The notes under the pieces were generated by a model that was not told the origin of the DNA, searched no databases, and saw nothing but the letters and a program-made list of their open reading frames with translations. DNA of 64,000 nucleotides from Buxus sempervirens (lineage: Eukaryota > Streptophyta > Magnoliopsida > Buxales > Buxaceae). Shown here in pieces: positions 48,801 through 60,987 of the stretch; positions within the stretch are counted from its first letter, which is position 1, and the number at the start of each line of letters is the position of its first letter. The stretch lies in contig OX387182.1 in NCBI GenBank assembly GCA_947561395.2, positions 8,542,595 to 8,606,594 of the forward strand, read 5' to 3'. The translations under genes and the position numbers were made by a program.

Positions 48801-49125
48801 TTATGTATTAACTGTGGAGTTGCAAGGGAAGACTTCTGTTGATGATGCAAATGCAGCAAGGCATTGTCCCTTGCAGTCTCTAATAATGCCACCCACTGCC
48901 AATTGGTTGGACGATTTCCAGAAGGCACCATCAAAATTTGCTTTGAATACCAACGGTTGGGGATGTATCCATGAAATCGTAATATGATGCTGGATGTGTT
49001 GCAAACCCTTCCCAGAGATAGCCGATGATGCTAGCCACTGAAATTCCTCTCTTGTGCGCTTTAGGATGGTGTAGATGCATTCAATGGATGGTGACCTTCC
49101 TTCAAAGATGGAGCCGTTTCGTTCC
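48801..49125 (-). pseudogene. RNase H-like (RVT_3) fragment of a LINE-type element
   Basis: The minus-strand reading has a KERNGSIFEG segment and then FKANFDGAFW and AVGGIIRDCKGQCLAAF. This is the plant non-LTR-retrotransposon RNase H domain, with the first Asp in NFDGA. It lacks everything upstream (RT) and the rest of the domain, and it is cut by the copia-like LTR at 49129. Confidence 0.6.
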
Positions 49126-49128
49126 TTC

Positions 49129-49440
49129 TGTTGAGAATCGTGCAATCAAAATAGTAAAAGAAAAGGGAGAGAAGAAGAACACGCAGATTTAAGTGGTTCG
49201 GCGATGTTCCTACGTCCACTGTACAAAGCAAAATTTCCACTATATGAAACATCAATTAGGATTACATCAGTATATATATACAACCCTAAACTCAATAATT
49301 TTTGAAATCCCAAAAATACCCTTTATCGTACCGCGGGGGACAAAGCCCCACGCACCCCCCAATCCTATTGTTCACCGCACGTCCAACTCATTCTTCAACA
49401 CAAGCCCTTGGACCTACAATATGAGCCATCATTTCCAACA
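49129..49440. repeat. Copia-like LTR fragment or small LTR element
   Basis: About 312 bp starting TGTTGAGAATCG and ending TTCCAACA. It has TTTAAGTGGTTCGGC near the start and ATCTCCACCTTGG just after, features of many plant Ty1-copia LTRs. No matching target duplication is visible, so the ends may be trimmed. Confidence 0.45.
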
Positions 49441-49529
49441 ATCTCCACCTTGGTGAATATTCACTCCTTAGAAGAACGAAACAACAGTAACTTCTAAAAA
49501 AACTCCACCTGGAACCAATGGGTTGAGGG
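49441..49529. other. Short spacer
   Basis: 89 bp between the copia-like LTR and the third Tat element. Nothing is recognised. Confidence 0.5.
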
Positions 49530-51185
49530 TGTAGACACCCCAAATTGCACTATAGGATGAGAAATATAAGGAAAAAATATTATTTTGAATTTGAAACAGG
49601 TCAAAAAAGTGCAAAAATTGAGAAAACCTGTATTGCCTGCATTAAAAATACGGACTTGTTGTGACCGCATTCAATTTGTGGGCATTTAGTGACCACATTC
49701 AAATTGCGGTCGAGGCATGACCGCAATCCAAATGTGGTCGCGCGTATTTTCAGGCCTTTTCGTAAAAATTCGTTTTTTTTTTAGCTTGTTTCTATTTCTA
49801 TAGGGTTCGTTAGGCCATTTTACTCCAACTCATGTTTCTAAAACCGAATTGGAACATTCTGAAACTGAATTAGAACCTTCTAAAACCTATTGGGACCACC
49901 CTTGCCCTTGCTCTTGCTTATAAATAGGAGGCCTCTCCTCAAGCAAATGGGGAGAAAATTGTTAGAAAATTGCTGGAGAATTGTGCTGGAAGCTTGAAGA
50001 AGAGAACCCCTGCCTCAATCCAGGTAAGTCCTTTTTCCTTTTTACTCTTCTAGTTTTAATTTCTAGGATAGTTCTAATCTTCTCCCTTTCTGTAGAATAA
50101 GGCCTGAGTGTGATTGTAACCCCAAACCTAAATCTAAGTACCTCAAGTATCTTCTCTACCCGTAAAACGTGAAGAGAATTCTAGGGGAAAGGAGGATAGG
50201 AATGGACCCGTCGGGCAGAACCCCACATACTGTAATCTTAGAAATGTGTAGTTTTAATGTTTTATTTAAATTGTGGGATGATTTATTTATGTAATATGGA
50301 GGAATACTATAGATCTATGCTATTCATAGCATTAGATCACCTTTTCCTCCTAGATTTTGATTTTTTATTATTTTCTCCTTTTTTATGTTTTTTTCATGTT
50401 TTTTATCATTAGGCTAGGATTTTGGGTCTGCCATGATCTATATGGTAAATCTAAAATCAAAAGCCTTAAAGTAACCTCCAGGGTTTCATGAGGTAGTTTT
50501 TGAAGTTGTTTTGATTTTTGAAAGAGGACCCTATGGTATAAACTCTCCCATTTGGATGTTTTTCATCAACATGGGTGTATTTGGTATTAGATTTCTTAAT
50601 TAATGGAAGGTTTGGGCTAGATCTGTACCCTAGACTGTTCAGATTCAATTCTTCAATATTTTGTAAAAATAATTTTTTATTATTATTGTGTAATTCCTAG
50701 ATTTCAAGGATTTAACTTAGAATCAGATTTTGAGGTTTTTACTTTAGATTTGTTTTCTTTATCTTAATCATGAAACCCAAGAAGTGGTATGTTCATAGGA
50801 AGGATCCAGAATCAATTGGAACATTCCTATGAAAAAAACGATACATTTTTATTATTCTTTTTCTTTATTTTTAATTTGTTTTTATTATTAGCAAGCATTT
50901 TTTGGCATGAACAACACTTGGCAACCACCTTGTGTGGATGAATAGGGGTGCCTAACACCTTCCCCTATTCATAATCTAATCTCCTTACCCATCTCTGGTT
51001 CCTTTTGTTTTTTTCATTTATTTATTTTTCAAGTATTGTTATTTTTACTTTAATTTTGCTTTTATATTTTATTTTGTGATTTTGGTGTCAATTCACACCC
51101 TAAAAGGAATGGTGGCAACTCCCACTTTTTTATGGATCCCGTGTGATGATTAGGAAGTTATTGAATTGATTTTCCATGTCTCATA
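49530..51185 (+). repeat. 5' LTR of the third Tat element
   Basis: 1656 bp starting TGTAGACACCCC. It has a TATA box at 49919-49926, the conserved ACGTGAAG region, a splice donor CAG/GTAAGT with exon edge 50023, and the GTCTCATA end. U3 palindromes at 49660-49740 have GACCGCA/TGCGGTC-type stems. The only long ORFs are incidental. Confidence 0.85.
49660..49740 (+). repeat. U3 palindrome cluster, third element
   Basis: Inverted repeats such as GACCACATT...AATTGCGGTC and GACCGCAATCC...GTGGTC, in the same U3 position as the TATCCGG clusters but with a different stem. Confidence 0.75.
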
Positions 51186-51187
51186 AC

Positions 51188-51205
51188 TGGCGACTCCGCT
51201 GGGGA
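51188..51205 (+). other. Primer-binding site, third element
   Basis: TGGCGACTCCGCTGGGGA, one base different from the A/B site, directly after the LTR. Confidence 0.8.
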
Positions 51206-52683
51206 TTGTGGATTTAAGCCATGTTTTGTATTGTTCATGCTTTTCTTGTATTTTGATTGCTTGTTGTTTTGTTTATTTTTATTCAACATGTGTAAAGTGT
51301 TTTAAATCTGATTTATTGGTTAATAACTCATGGGGGTAGAAACATGTTTAAATTTGATGTATAGGATTTTTTCTAGAAACATGTTTAGGGGGAGCTTATC
51401 TTGTAACATGATCTTGCTGTATTTTGTGATAAAATGCTTTGATTTGGGGGTTTAGTGCTATGTTTTGAACATGAAAATTATGAACATAAAATTCAAGGAT
51501 TTAGTGGGTACTTTTGGGTTTTCAAGCATGTTGTGCATGATTAATTGCTTTTTATATGATAACATGCTCGTGTGATATTTTTGGGTATATAATAGTCATG
51601 AGCATATTTAAGTGTCTTATTATCTTGTTTGCCTGTGTTTATTTACTTCCAATATGATTTCATATATGCCTTGGTTTGTAAATAAAATGTGCTTGGCTAC
51701 GAAAAAGAGTGACAAGGGGCAGAGACGTTTTGAATGCACGTTTATTTCAAATGCACTTGAGCACTTTAAATCTTTTACACAGCCTACCCATTACCTATAG
51801 AAAGTTGAACCCGAATGTGTGTAGCTTAGCGTACCGAGGTCGTTACTTCGGAAAGCAAAAGTGAAAACATTCATCTTAGAACTTTGAGCTAATGATGTAA
51901 TAACATTGTGGATCTTTGATTCTGGTCATCACTAGGCTTGAGATCTAAGTTGCCAATAAGCCAAAATCCAAAACCCCTATGCTTGAAGGTGGAGATATAC
52001 GTTTTTCAGCTAAAGTAAACAATTACGATGGGGGAATGGGTTTGTAATTGAGGGAAGGCCAGTTGCATGATTCACAAGGTCAAGGTATGATATGAACACC
52101 ATATTGATGGTAAACACAAGGTAACAAGGTAATATTATTTTTATTATCTTCATGTCATGTAAAGTAAATGTCATGGTGTTTCCCCCATGTTTGGGATGGA
52201 ATTTTTTCCCAATGAGTTTTGTATCATAACATTGGTGTATCCAATAGGAAGAGTTTTTTTAAACTCTGCTCAAAAGTCATCATACCCAAAGTCCATGTAG
52301 GAGTCAACCAAAAGTCCAAAATCCATAAATATGGTGTCCGATTTTGGAGAGAACATGTGCCCTCAAGTTTTTTTAAATATAGTCTCAAAGTCCACTTTGA
52401 GACAATCTAGAAGCTTGTCAATGGTGAACCATATGTTTGGATGTGCAATCAAAATCATTAAAATCACTTGAAAAAAAAAACAGTGAAAATCCGTCCGTAA
52501 ACTGCATTGTATTTGCGGGCATATGCGGACCGCATTTCATTTACGGTTATGGCCTGACTGCAATTTATTTACGGTCACGACTAAACCGCATTTCATTTAC
52601 GGTTTACGGACTTAATTGAAATTTAATAATTTTTGCCCACAAATTTGGCTCCTTTAACCTCTTAAGTGATACAAACATAATAT
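51206..52683 (+). other. Leader of third element, part 1
   Basis: Non-coding, about 1.5 kb. The block 51696-51995 aligns with the A/B leader (10570-10865). Palindromes at 52482-52612 have the stem ACCGCA/ACGGT, again matching this element's own U3. The short ORFs are not conserved. Confidence 0.65.
52482..52612 (+). repeat. Leader palindrome cluster, third element
   Basis: Three inverted repeats of the type AACCGCATTTCATTTACGGTT and a variant GACTGCAATTTATTTACGGTC. They are counterparts to 10121-10260 in the A/B leader. Confidence 0.75.
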
Positions 52684-54723
52684 TGTGAGACATGGAAATG
52701 TCATCTAGGATGACCTCCGATATCGTCACGCGGGGATCGATAAATGTAAAGAGTCGCCACCATCCATCTTAAGGTGCGAATGGGCACCAAAGGGTTCATA
52801 GAAACCAAATAGAGCCAAAGTAACTCTACTACCAGGAAAAATCCAGAGATCAGGTAAGGGGAATTATTTATGAGCGGGGGAAGGTGTTAGGCACCCCCAC
52901 TCATCCGTCTAAGACGGTTGCCACATGCTTGCTTATGCTAAAGATTGTTTGCTAATAAAAAAAGACAAAGGATGCTTAAAAGTAAGCAAAATGTAAGTGA
53001 TTATTCCACATGAGTAGTCCAATAAATATGAACTCTCTCCATGGATATATCACCTCTTAGAACTTCATGAGTGAATAAAAATCCAGGTAAAAATTGAAGC
53101 GAAACCAATTCAAGGCAAATATGGAAAAATCAGATTATGAGAACTTGAAAGCTTCGATTAACCATAACTCACTCAATTTAAATCCAACTCCAATGAAACC
53201 AAAGTCATTTGAAAACTGGTATATAATAGAGTATACAGTAAAAAATTCAGCTCAATCCGATTTAAAACGAGAGAGAAATCCACATCTGAAATCTGCTGTT
53301 ATAACTTGGAAAAAGTGTTAAGTAGGCATTTTCAAAATCCTATTCGTGGAGTTTGGCTAAATAAAAATCCATGAAAATTGGTATGGAGGAAGTATGTGGT
53401 GCCATCTTTCCAAAGAAAAGAACCTCACACCAAACTCTATCCGAATGTGGCTTGTGTGCTCTCTTGAACAGGCCTAGAAGACCACAGATTAGCTCTGGAC
53501 TATGCCAGCGAGCATCTCTGAGTCAATTGAGCACCCAAGGCACAAAACAGATTAAAATCTACTGAAACCAGTTGGAAATGAAAATAGACTTCTCAAGGAA
53601 AACTCAGGAATTGGAATCACTCAAAACGGATTAAAATTGAGCAAACGGTGCACCATCAAAGCGGCAAGTTCAGCAATCTGGGCTGAACTGACTTACAGAC
53701 TTTGAACAGATGGTGTCAAAAAATGGCTCCATAAAAGTGAACGAAATTTTCCAGATATGAAGTAGGCCAACTCATCTATCACATGTCTTTGGAATCACTC
53801 AAAAATTCATCTGGAGGATGAAGTTATGAGCATTCTAAGACAGACCACAGATGCTGCCCTGTTTTGAAATATTTGAAGAGAAAGCCCAAAACTAGTGCAT
53901 ATGTGCAAGTGAATTCGACCAAAATAACTTGAAATCATGAAAAACAACTCATGAAGTCCTAAAAATTCATTCTAAGGCCAGAGATCTCAGATTTTCCATA
54001 TTGAGCATGGAGAATCCAAGATCTAGCCTATTTGATGCAAAACAGTGAAAAAGTGTGTGATATTGGTAAAAACACATATCTAGGAGAAAATTAAAATCCA
54101 TTGCTATAGATAGCATGGATCACATCTCTTCTCCAAATCTAAAACATGATCAAATCAGAAAAGCAACCATAGGTTCAAAATAACCATTAAACATGCTCTT
54201 CATCACATGTAGGTTCTAATCCTAAAGGATCCATCCCGTCTTCCTTTTCCCAAGGCTCTCTCTTCACGTTTTACGGCTAGAGAGGATTCCCAGGTACTTT
54301 GGAAGAGGTTTGGGGCTACAAAACAACACCTAAGGCCTTACACTACAGAAAGGTAGAAGTTGGGAGTTGGAAATGTAAAGAGGAGGCAATAAAACCAAAT
54401 GGAGCTTTACCTTTGATGACTTGAGCACTTGAGGCAGCAATCCAGCAGAGTTTCCCTTCTTCTTGCAGAGCTTCCAAGCTTCAAATTATCAGCTATTTGC
54501 AAGAGGAGGACCCCTCTATTTATAGGCCAAGCCAGGGGTAGAAGAGTCCCAAGGGTAGGCCAAAAAGCCTTCTAAATTATTCCAATTCTCCTCCAAGGCT
54601 TGAATTGGAGTAATTCAGCAAGTTTCGGAGGGCGAAATAGGGAGTTCAAGTCCCTGAGAGAGAGGTAATATGCGTAAATAAGACTCAGAGATCGAGCCAT
54701 TTCGCAAATCCCCGAAACAGCCA

Positions 54724-54990
54724 AAACCGTATACACAGTGCGGTTTCTACAGAACCGTCACTAATGTACGGTTTCTATGCAAATTTAACCAAACCGCACA
54801 TACAGGGCGGTTCAATTCAGTTACACTCGTCATGATTGCTGTTGACGTGGCTCAACGGCCGAAGCTTCGCGAAGCCACGTGGCAGCTCACACAACAAGCA
54901 TGAACATCAACCGTGCTGTGTATACGGTTGCAACCGTACATACAGGGCGGTTGAGACCAAATTCTCAAAAACCACACATATACTACGGTC
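54724..54990 (-). repeat. U3 palindrome cluster of solo LTR 2
   Basis: Several copies of the AACCGCACATACAGGGCGGTT type, diverged, 30-60 bp apart. The position matches the clusters of the other LTRs but the stem sequence differs. Confidence 0.75.
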
Positions 54991-55034
54991 AGCACATTTT
55001 TGGTTGGTTTTGAGCCTTAGCTGCACAGGCCAGG

Positions 55035-55116
55035 CTTATTTACATGTAATATCGTTTAAGTAAATGTCCTCGTATTTTTTAATCTCCATTTACTTAAGAT
55101 ATTACATGTAAATAAG
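55035..55116. repeat. 82-bp near-perfect hairpin in solo LTR 2
   Basis: The same hairpin as 46542-46623, with one loop-side base changed (ATATCG against ATATCA). Confidence 0.75.
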
Positions 55117-55581
55117 CAAACACCCCCCCCCCCCCCCCCCCCCCGCATTTGAATCCATTAAAAATATTTCCAGACCCAAATTCCAAGTGAATAAAAAGTC
55201 AACTTTCCAGTTCCAGGCTAAATTCCGGTTTTTCAGGTCTGGTAAAAAGATTCAACATGTTAATACCAAGGTATTCGTCAAGATTTAAAATCTCAAAAAA
55301 TTCATTTATGCAATAACATTGCTAAAAACCTAATTACCGGGAAAAATTATCTTCAAATCTTGCTTTAAAAAATATTTCATTTTCTGGGGTCAAAAGTCAA
55401 CAAAATTCAACCCAAAAAAGTTTGACTTTGCATAAAAGATTGAATTCGGGCCTTTTCCTTTGCGGCTTTGGATTCAAATGGGTTAAGGATCTCAAACCCA
55501 ATGCTAAGAATTGAAAATTCCAATAAAATATTTCTCTCCTTCAAGACTTATCAAAAATCGTGCAATTTTGGGGTGTCTACA

Positions 55582-57196
55582 AATATAAGCACTTCAATAA
55601 TTGTAAAAGGCATCCAAATTCTTCTAGACTCACTCAAATCAAAGGGTTAAGTATTTTCAGGAAATTTTTACCTAATTTGAACAGATAACTTAACTGAAAA
55701 ATTAGAAGTGATAAAGAAAAATGTGTGAATCAAAATACACTTCAATTGAACCTCTAATCACATCAATATTGCAAAACACATTCTTGAAGTGAAATCTAAT
55801 GGAAAAAAGAATTTCAAAGCATTTTTAAATCTCCAAATTTTGATAAGAACAATTCCATTTAAAATTTTTTTTCTTAAATAAGAAATTTCAAAAAATAAAT
55901 AAATAAATAAATAAGAAAAAAATCAACTCAGAAGTCTATAAAAAAAATTCAAAATTTCCATGGGCCTCTGAAAGCTTTTGAATTTCAGATTTTCTCCAAA
56001 ATTTCCATAGCCATCTGAAAGCTTTTGAATTTCAGATTTTCTTCAAAATTTCCATGGCCATCTGAAAGCCTTTGAATTTCAGATTTTCTCCAAAATTTCC
56101 ATAGCCCTCTGAAAGCCTTTGAATTTCAGAATTTCTCAAAAAATTTCATGGGCCTCTGAAAACCTTTGAATTTCAGATCTTTTTCAAAATTTCCATGGGC
56201 CTTTGAAAGCCTTTGAATTTCAGATCCTTTTCGAAACTTTCATTGGGCCTCTGAAAGCCTTTGAATTTCAGATTTTCTCCAAAATTTCCATGGGCCACTG
56301 AAAGCCTTTGAATTTCAAATTCTTTTCAAAATTTCCATGGGCCTTTGAAAGCCTTTGAATTTCAGATCCTTTTCGAAATTTTCATTGGGCCTCTGAACTC
56401 CTTTGAATTTCATATCCTTTTCGAAATTTTCATTGGGCCTCTGAAAGCCTTTGAATTTCAGATTTTCTCCAAAATTTCCATGGGCCACTAAAAGCCTTTG
56501 AATTTCAGATCCTTTTCAAAATTTCCATGGGCCTTTGAAAGCCTTTGAATTTCAGATCCTTTTCGAAATTTTCATTAGTCCCTTGAAAGCTTTTGAATTT
56601 AAGATTTTCTCCAAAATTTCCATGGGCCACTGAAAGCCTTTGAATTTCAGATCTTTTTCAAAATTTCCATGGGTCTCTGAAAGCCTTTGCATTTCAAATC
56701 CTTTTCAAAATTTTCATTGGGTCACTGAAAGTCTTTGAATTTCATATCCTTTTCAAAATTTCCATGGGCTTCTGAAACCCTTTGAATTTCAGATCTTCTT
56801 CAAAATTTTTCCTTGGGTCTTTGAAAGTTTTTGAATTTCAGATTTTTTAACTTCATAAGCCCTTGGAAGCTTGAGTAATTCTAAGATACTCCTAACTTGT
56901 CTAAATTTTTTTTATTTTGAGCATTTCATATCTTGTGGGACATGTTGGAAGCCCTAGAATATTCCAACAACTTTTTGAATGGTCTTTTTCGTACCAGCCA
57001 ATTCATATCTTGTGGGCATGTTGGAAGCCCTAGAATAGTCTAACAAATAAAAAATAAAAAATAATAAAAATAAAAATAAAATCCAAACTCATGTTCATCT
57101 AATCTGTATACATGCATTAATAGGTGTGTGAATAAGATATAAATTGGGGCTGACATAATTCTTTATTTTTTTACTTTCTCTAGATACTAGTATACT
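55582..57196 (+). other. Leader of third element, part 2
   Basis: It continues after solo LTR 2. It contains the 47-bp tandem array (55958-56850) and two unamplified copies of the CTAGAATATTCC unit seen as the A/B leader array (56925-57040). AT-rich sequence follows up to the gag start. No gene. Confidence 0.65.
55958..56850 (+). repeat. Leader tandem array of about 47-bp units, third element
   Basis: About 18-19 diverged direct units around CTTTGAATTTCAGATTTTCT and CAAAATTTCCATGGGCC. It stands in the same place, just upstream of gag, as the unrelated 70/77-bp array of A/B. Confidence 0.9.
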
Positions 57197-57846
57197 TGCA
57201 ATCATTGCTCCTATGACCAGATCAAGAGCTCGCACAATGAATCCTACTGAAAATCAAGCCGCTGTTCCTACTCAAGACTTTGCTCAACTGCAAGACCAAG
57301 TGACAGGGCTCGCCCAAATGCTGGAAAGTATACTGGCTGTTTAGGCCCAGCAAACTCAAGCCCAGAACCAAGCCTCTGCTTCCCACCAAGCACCTTGACC
57401 TCAAACCAACATTCCACCTCCAGCTCAACCTATCCCTGAACCCATGTCTGAACCTATCCTTGAACCTATATTGATTAGGGAGGAGATAGTTGAATCTGAG
57501 AAAGAGAAGGAAAAGGAGAGAATAAGGGAAGAAATAGAAAGGAAATTCACGCACAAGCTGGAGATGATCCAAGAAGAGCTGAAGGAGGCAAAGGGGGTCA
57601 ATGCTTTTGGAGGCACAAACTTTTAAGACATGTGCCTATACCCAGATGTTTGCCTACCAAACAAGTATAAGTTCCCAGACTTTGACAAATATGATGGCAC
57701 TGGCTATCCTATGAGTCATCTGAAGCTCTATTGTGGGGCTTTATGCCAATATGGTTGGGATGACGGCATACTGATTCAACTTTTCCAAAGAAGCTTGACT
57801 GAGGCTGCATTGAGGTGGTTTGCCACCTTGGATCATGGGAGGATTA
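57197..57846 (+). pseudogene. gag pseudogene of the third element, truncated
   Basis: The reading follows the A/B gag from the APMTRSRAR motif through the Gln/Ala/Pro region into the gag domain (LYCGALCQYGWDD, LRWFATLDHGR). It has at least three in-frame stops (near 57342, 57398 and 57624) and ends abruptly at the HGRI motif, where unrelated sequence starts. It cannot make protein. Confidence 0.9.
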
Positions 57847-58984
57847 TAGTTTGGCTTTTTTGATACAATTAAGTTGCTACCATTATTAGTAGTTTAAAAT
57901 CGAAACCTGATTGAACCAAATGATCTAGCCTATTGATGCAACACAATTGAACCAATGCCCCCTGGTCTTTCATTTGAAGAGTTACAAACTTATGGCATCA
58001 ACTGAGATTCAAGTCAACAAACATAAATGGTAAATTAAACCATCTTCCTGTCTAACATATCACATTCTTAGCCTTCTGAATACACAGTGCCTGATGTTTC
58101 TTATAGATGGTTCAGCTAGTGTTTCTCTCTTAAGCTAACTCATGTAGACTTGACCATAACATTTTCAATTGGATGAACATAGACTGTTAGTTTTAGTTGA
58201 TTACATCCAAAATTTCAGATGGAGGAGGATAAAAAAGCCGCTGCAATTATGATTCCAAAGCAATATTTCATTAAATAATTGACACTTTCACTTGCATACA
58301 TGCATGAAAACTGAATGCCACATAAATTCTAAGAATCAAAAGAGCAAACTCTGGAGGACGACCAAGATCATGCTGTTAATGCCATAAAATAGGCATATTG
58401 AAGTGCCTATACTCTGATAGAAAAATTCAGGAAAAAGGAAGCATTAAGGAAATGTGTCTCAGGCGCAAGTAACTATTGTAAATAACAGCAAATTGGATGA
58501 GAATAGGATTATTCTCCTCCAGTTTGGAATTTTGCCGATATTGTTGTTGATGATTAGTGTCTTGAGCAAGAATAGGCTAAAGCCAGAGAAGTTCTTTGAG
58601 AAAACAATTGTACAACTACAAATCTGAGACTTCAAGAACAGAGTCAACTTTAAGATCATCACTTTTTTGGATGAGCTTTGCTTCCATTTTCAGCTAATTT
58701 CTTCTCTTTTATTCTGGTTTCTACTGTCAGACTTTGCCATTTTCTAATCCATGTCTCTCCACCCCAGACAATTTTTGCTTTATTCATTTTCTTCAATTTA
58801 ATTATGCCTTCTGAAGAACAATTTCATTTTTGTAGGAAGAGAATCTTTCTCCATGAACAGATACCTTGATTTCAGATTTCTTTTTCATCCCGTCATGCAT
58901 ACAACTGTACAATACTGGAAATCTTACTTCATATTGTTGAAAATCTATTGATTTTAGTAAAAAAGAAAAGACAAGGCCTGCTAC
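57846..58984. other. Second copy of the receptor-kinase 3' flank
   Basis: It aligns with 42670-43440 (shared TTTAAAATC, TGATGCAACACAATTGAACC and TTACAAACTTATGGCATCAA). There is no kinase gene next to it on the left, where the gag pseudogene now ends. It represents the 3' flank of a further, lost copy of the receptor gene. Confidence 0.75.
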
Positions 58985-59518
58985 AATCTCATGAGAGAAT
59001 CTGCTGATCATTCCCTCCCATGCCTTCCTGCCTTTGCCATGAGGTTCCTCAGAATTGCATCACATGCCTCATCAGTACTCCAAGCTTATCAACAGAAGGA
59101 TCAGCCCAAAGATGACCCTTGAAAGGTCCTTCTGTTACTTCACTCATTTCATCCACAGGCAATGGTAGCTGTTTTCTGTAAGCCCAGAGATCTATCTGTA
59201 AACGACATTTGCCTTGGCATTCACAATGGATTGACCTGAACCTGCTGTCCTTGATGGAAGGACAAATGCACTGACTGCCTCATACACTCTATGCAGATCC
59301 CCCTGAGCTATATGCTTATCACTCACAGGATCCAGAGCCCATCCATTAACTGGTTCCTCTATGTCATAATTCACAAAAGAATCTGTAATCTTGTTACCAA
59401 AATTCCGATCAGAGTGGTAAATGTTTGTTACAAGATACAAAGCAACCCCATCACCATTTGAGAATTCTTTCAAGTATGATGTCAAAAACACATCCCATCC
59501 TGATCCTTTTACTCTCAT
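58985..59518 (-). pseudogene. Glycosyltransferase (GT4-like) pseudogene fragment
   Basis: The minus strand reads KGSGWDVFLTSYLKEFS, GVALYLVTNIYHSD, HIAQGDLHRVYEAV and AFVLPSR, the C-terminal domain of plant group-1 glycosyltransferase-like proteins (At1g75420 type, from memory). After a stop near 59190 the same protein continues (SEVTEGPFKGHLWADPSVDKL) down to about 58985 with further breaks. The upstream domain is missing. Confidence 0.75.
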
Positions 59519-60987
59519 TTAAAAAAAAACTCAAAGAAACTAAAGGCTTTCTTCTTCAGAGGTAAATTCAAATTCGGAATATGGGAGGATTGGCCTAACG
59601 CTAGCTCACCTCTAGAAGCAAAAACAAATTGACAAATATTTCATGGGATCAAAGAACTTCGACATCCACATGTTGCAAGATCTTTACAAGCTGCAATAGT
59701 TTGATCCCACTTTTGATGGATTTCAATATGTTGAGGTCAGTAGGTACCCAAAAAGAATCCATTCTGTATCAGCTCCTAACATTTTAATGGTTGATTCTTT
59801 TCAGTATCAAACATTGTTCAACGACGACGAACATGAAATATTCACGAACAATGGGTGGGCAGGACCAAGTCTGAAACAAGGGTGGATATCAAGCACCAGG
59901 TTAACCATGACATCTCACAATAGTCTCATTCATCCTACACAGTGTATTTTAGAGCTCAAAAGCCAAATCTTTCATCTTTCTTGTTGAAACTACCCAGAAC
60001 GCTAGAGTTTCCTGATTGCCGAGATGGTCAATCCCCAATCTGAATCTAGAATTTCCCATGTGCTCATGCAGAGCTCTGACATAAGACCAAGCTTCAGAAC
60101 TGTACCCACCTGCTGAAAAGAAAAGGAGCCATCCTGTGTAAGCGCGCGGAGCTTAGAGGGTGCGACAAGAGGGTTGATTTCAGATACTGTACATTGAGAT
60201 AACTTGTTTTAGTGAGACCAGAAGATAGGGCTAGAAAGAGGATTAAAATGCCATTGAAGATTTTAGTAACAAATGCAAAGAACCATCTTGAAAAATAATA
60301 AAATGCCTTCGAAGAATTTTCAACTTAAAAAATGTTGACCGCATCAGCATTTGTGTTACATTAAATACCAAAGCACAGAGATTAATTGAAAAGGAATGAA
60401 GGTTAAAAAAAATTGAGTAAGAAAGTTGGAAACATATTATAAGGAATTATTGAAAGGGATGCATGTAGATATCATAGTAATTTACTTTATTTTCTTTCTT
60501 TGTTGATGTCTTTGTCCATCTCCTTGCCATTTAAAATGAATATCTTTTTGATTAGCTGTTACTCATCTCCTTATCATTGATGTCATCTTTAGCTTTGAAA
60601 ATGTGGGAAAATGTTAATTCCTTTCAACTTTTACCCAGACATTGTCTGTCCCACTTCCACGTGAGTAAGGGATCCTCTCTTCGAGGGTTGACACTTAGAC
60701 ACCATGTTCATGGAACTACCAGAAAAATAAAAAATATAAAAAGGAATAACAAAATAAGTTTTTAATAAACGAAAAACATCATTTGTATAATATATCAATA
60801 ATTTAAAGTTCTATAGCGGTGTGCGAAAGATAATTGTCTTCCAAGTCTTTTTCATGGAGTTGCGTCACCAAACAGCGGTTGACTTTTTGGCTGCTTTGAT
60901 CCAGATTAGTCTTCCAAATGAAAGATTCAAATTTGCCACTTCAAGTATTCAGAAACATCTCTGTGATTGCTCCCAAGTTTTGGAGCG
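59519..60987. other. Upstream region of receptor kinase gene 2
   Basis: No supported gene. The short ORFs have no recognised content. A TTGACT W-box core is at 60879-60884. The last 100 bp before the ATG aligns with the gene 1 leader (shared ATCTCTGTGA and GCTCxCAAGxTTT motifs), so the duplication includes the 5' leader. Confidence 0.6.

Larger units (their letters stand above)
52684..55581 (-). repeat. Solo LTR 2 with target-site duplication, nested in the third element's leader
   Basis: 2898 bp, plus-strand TGTGAGACATGG...GTGTCTACA, so minus orientation, opposite to its host element. It is flanked by AATAT on both sides (52679-52683 and 55582-55586). It has a TATA box at 54517-54524, U3 palindromes at 54724-54990 with AACCG...CGGTT stems, the 82-bp hairpin at 55035-55116, and a C tract of about 24 at 55122-55144. 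It is diverged from solo LTR 1. Confidence 0.93.
49530..57846 (+). mobile_element. Truncated third Tat element on the plus strand
   Basis: It is made of a 5' LTR (49530-51185), a tRNA-Arg-type PBS (51188-51205), a long leader interrupted by solo LTR 2, a tandem-repeat zone, and a gag pseudogene that stops at 57846. Protease, pol and the 3' LTR are missing. At 57846 the sequence switches to receptor-kinase 3' flank. The LTR ends ATA instead of ACA. It is diverged from A/B. Confidence 0.85.

Noticed and set aside
55958-56850. CRISPR-like regular repeats
   Set aside because: The units are direct, diverged and without unique spacers, in a plant retrotransposon leader.
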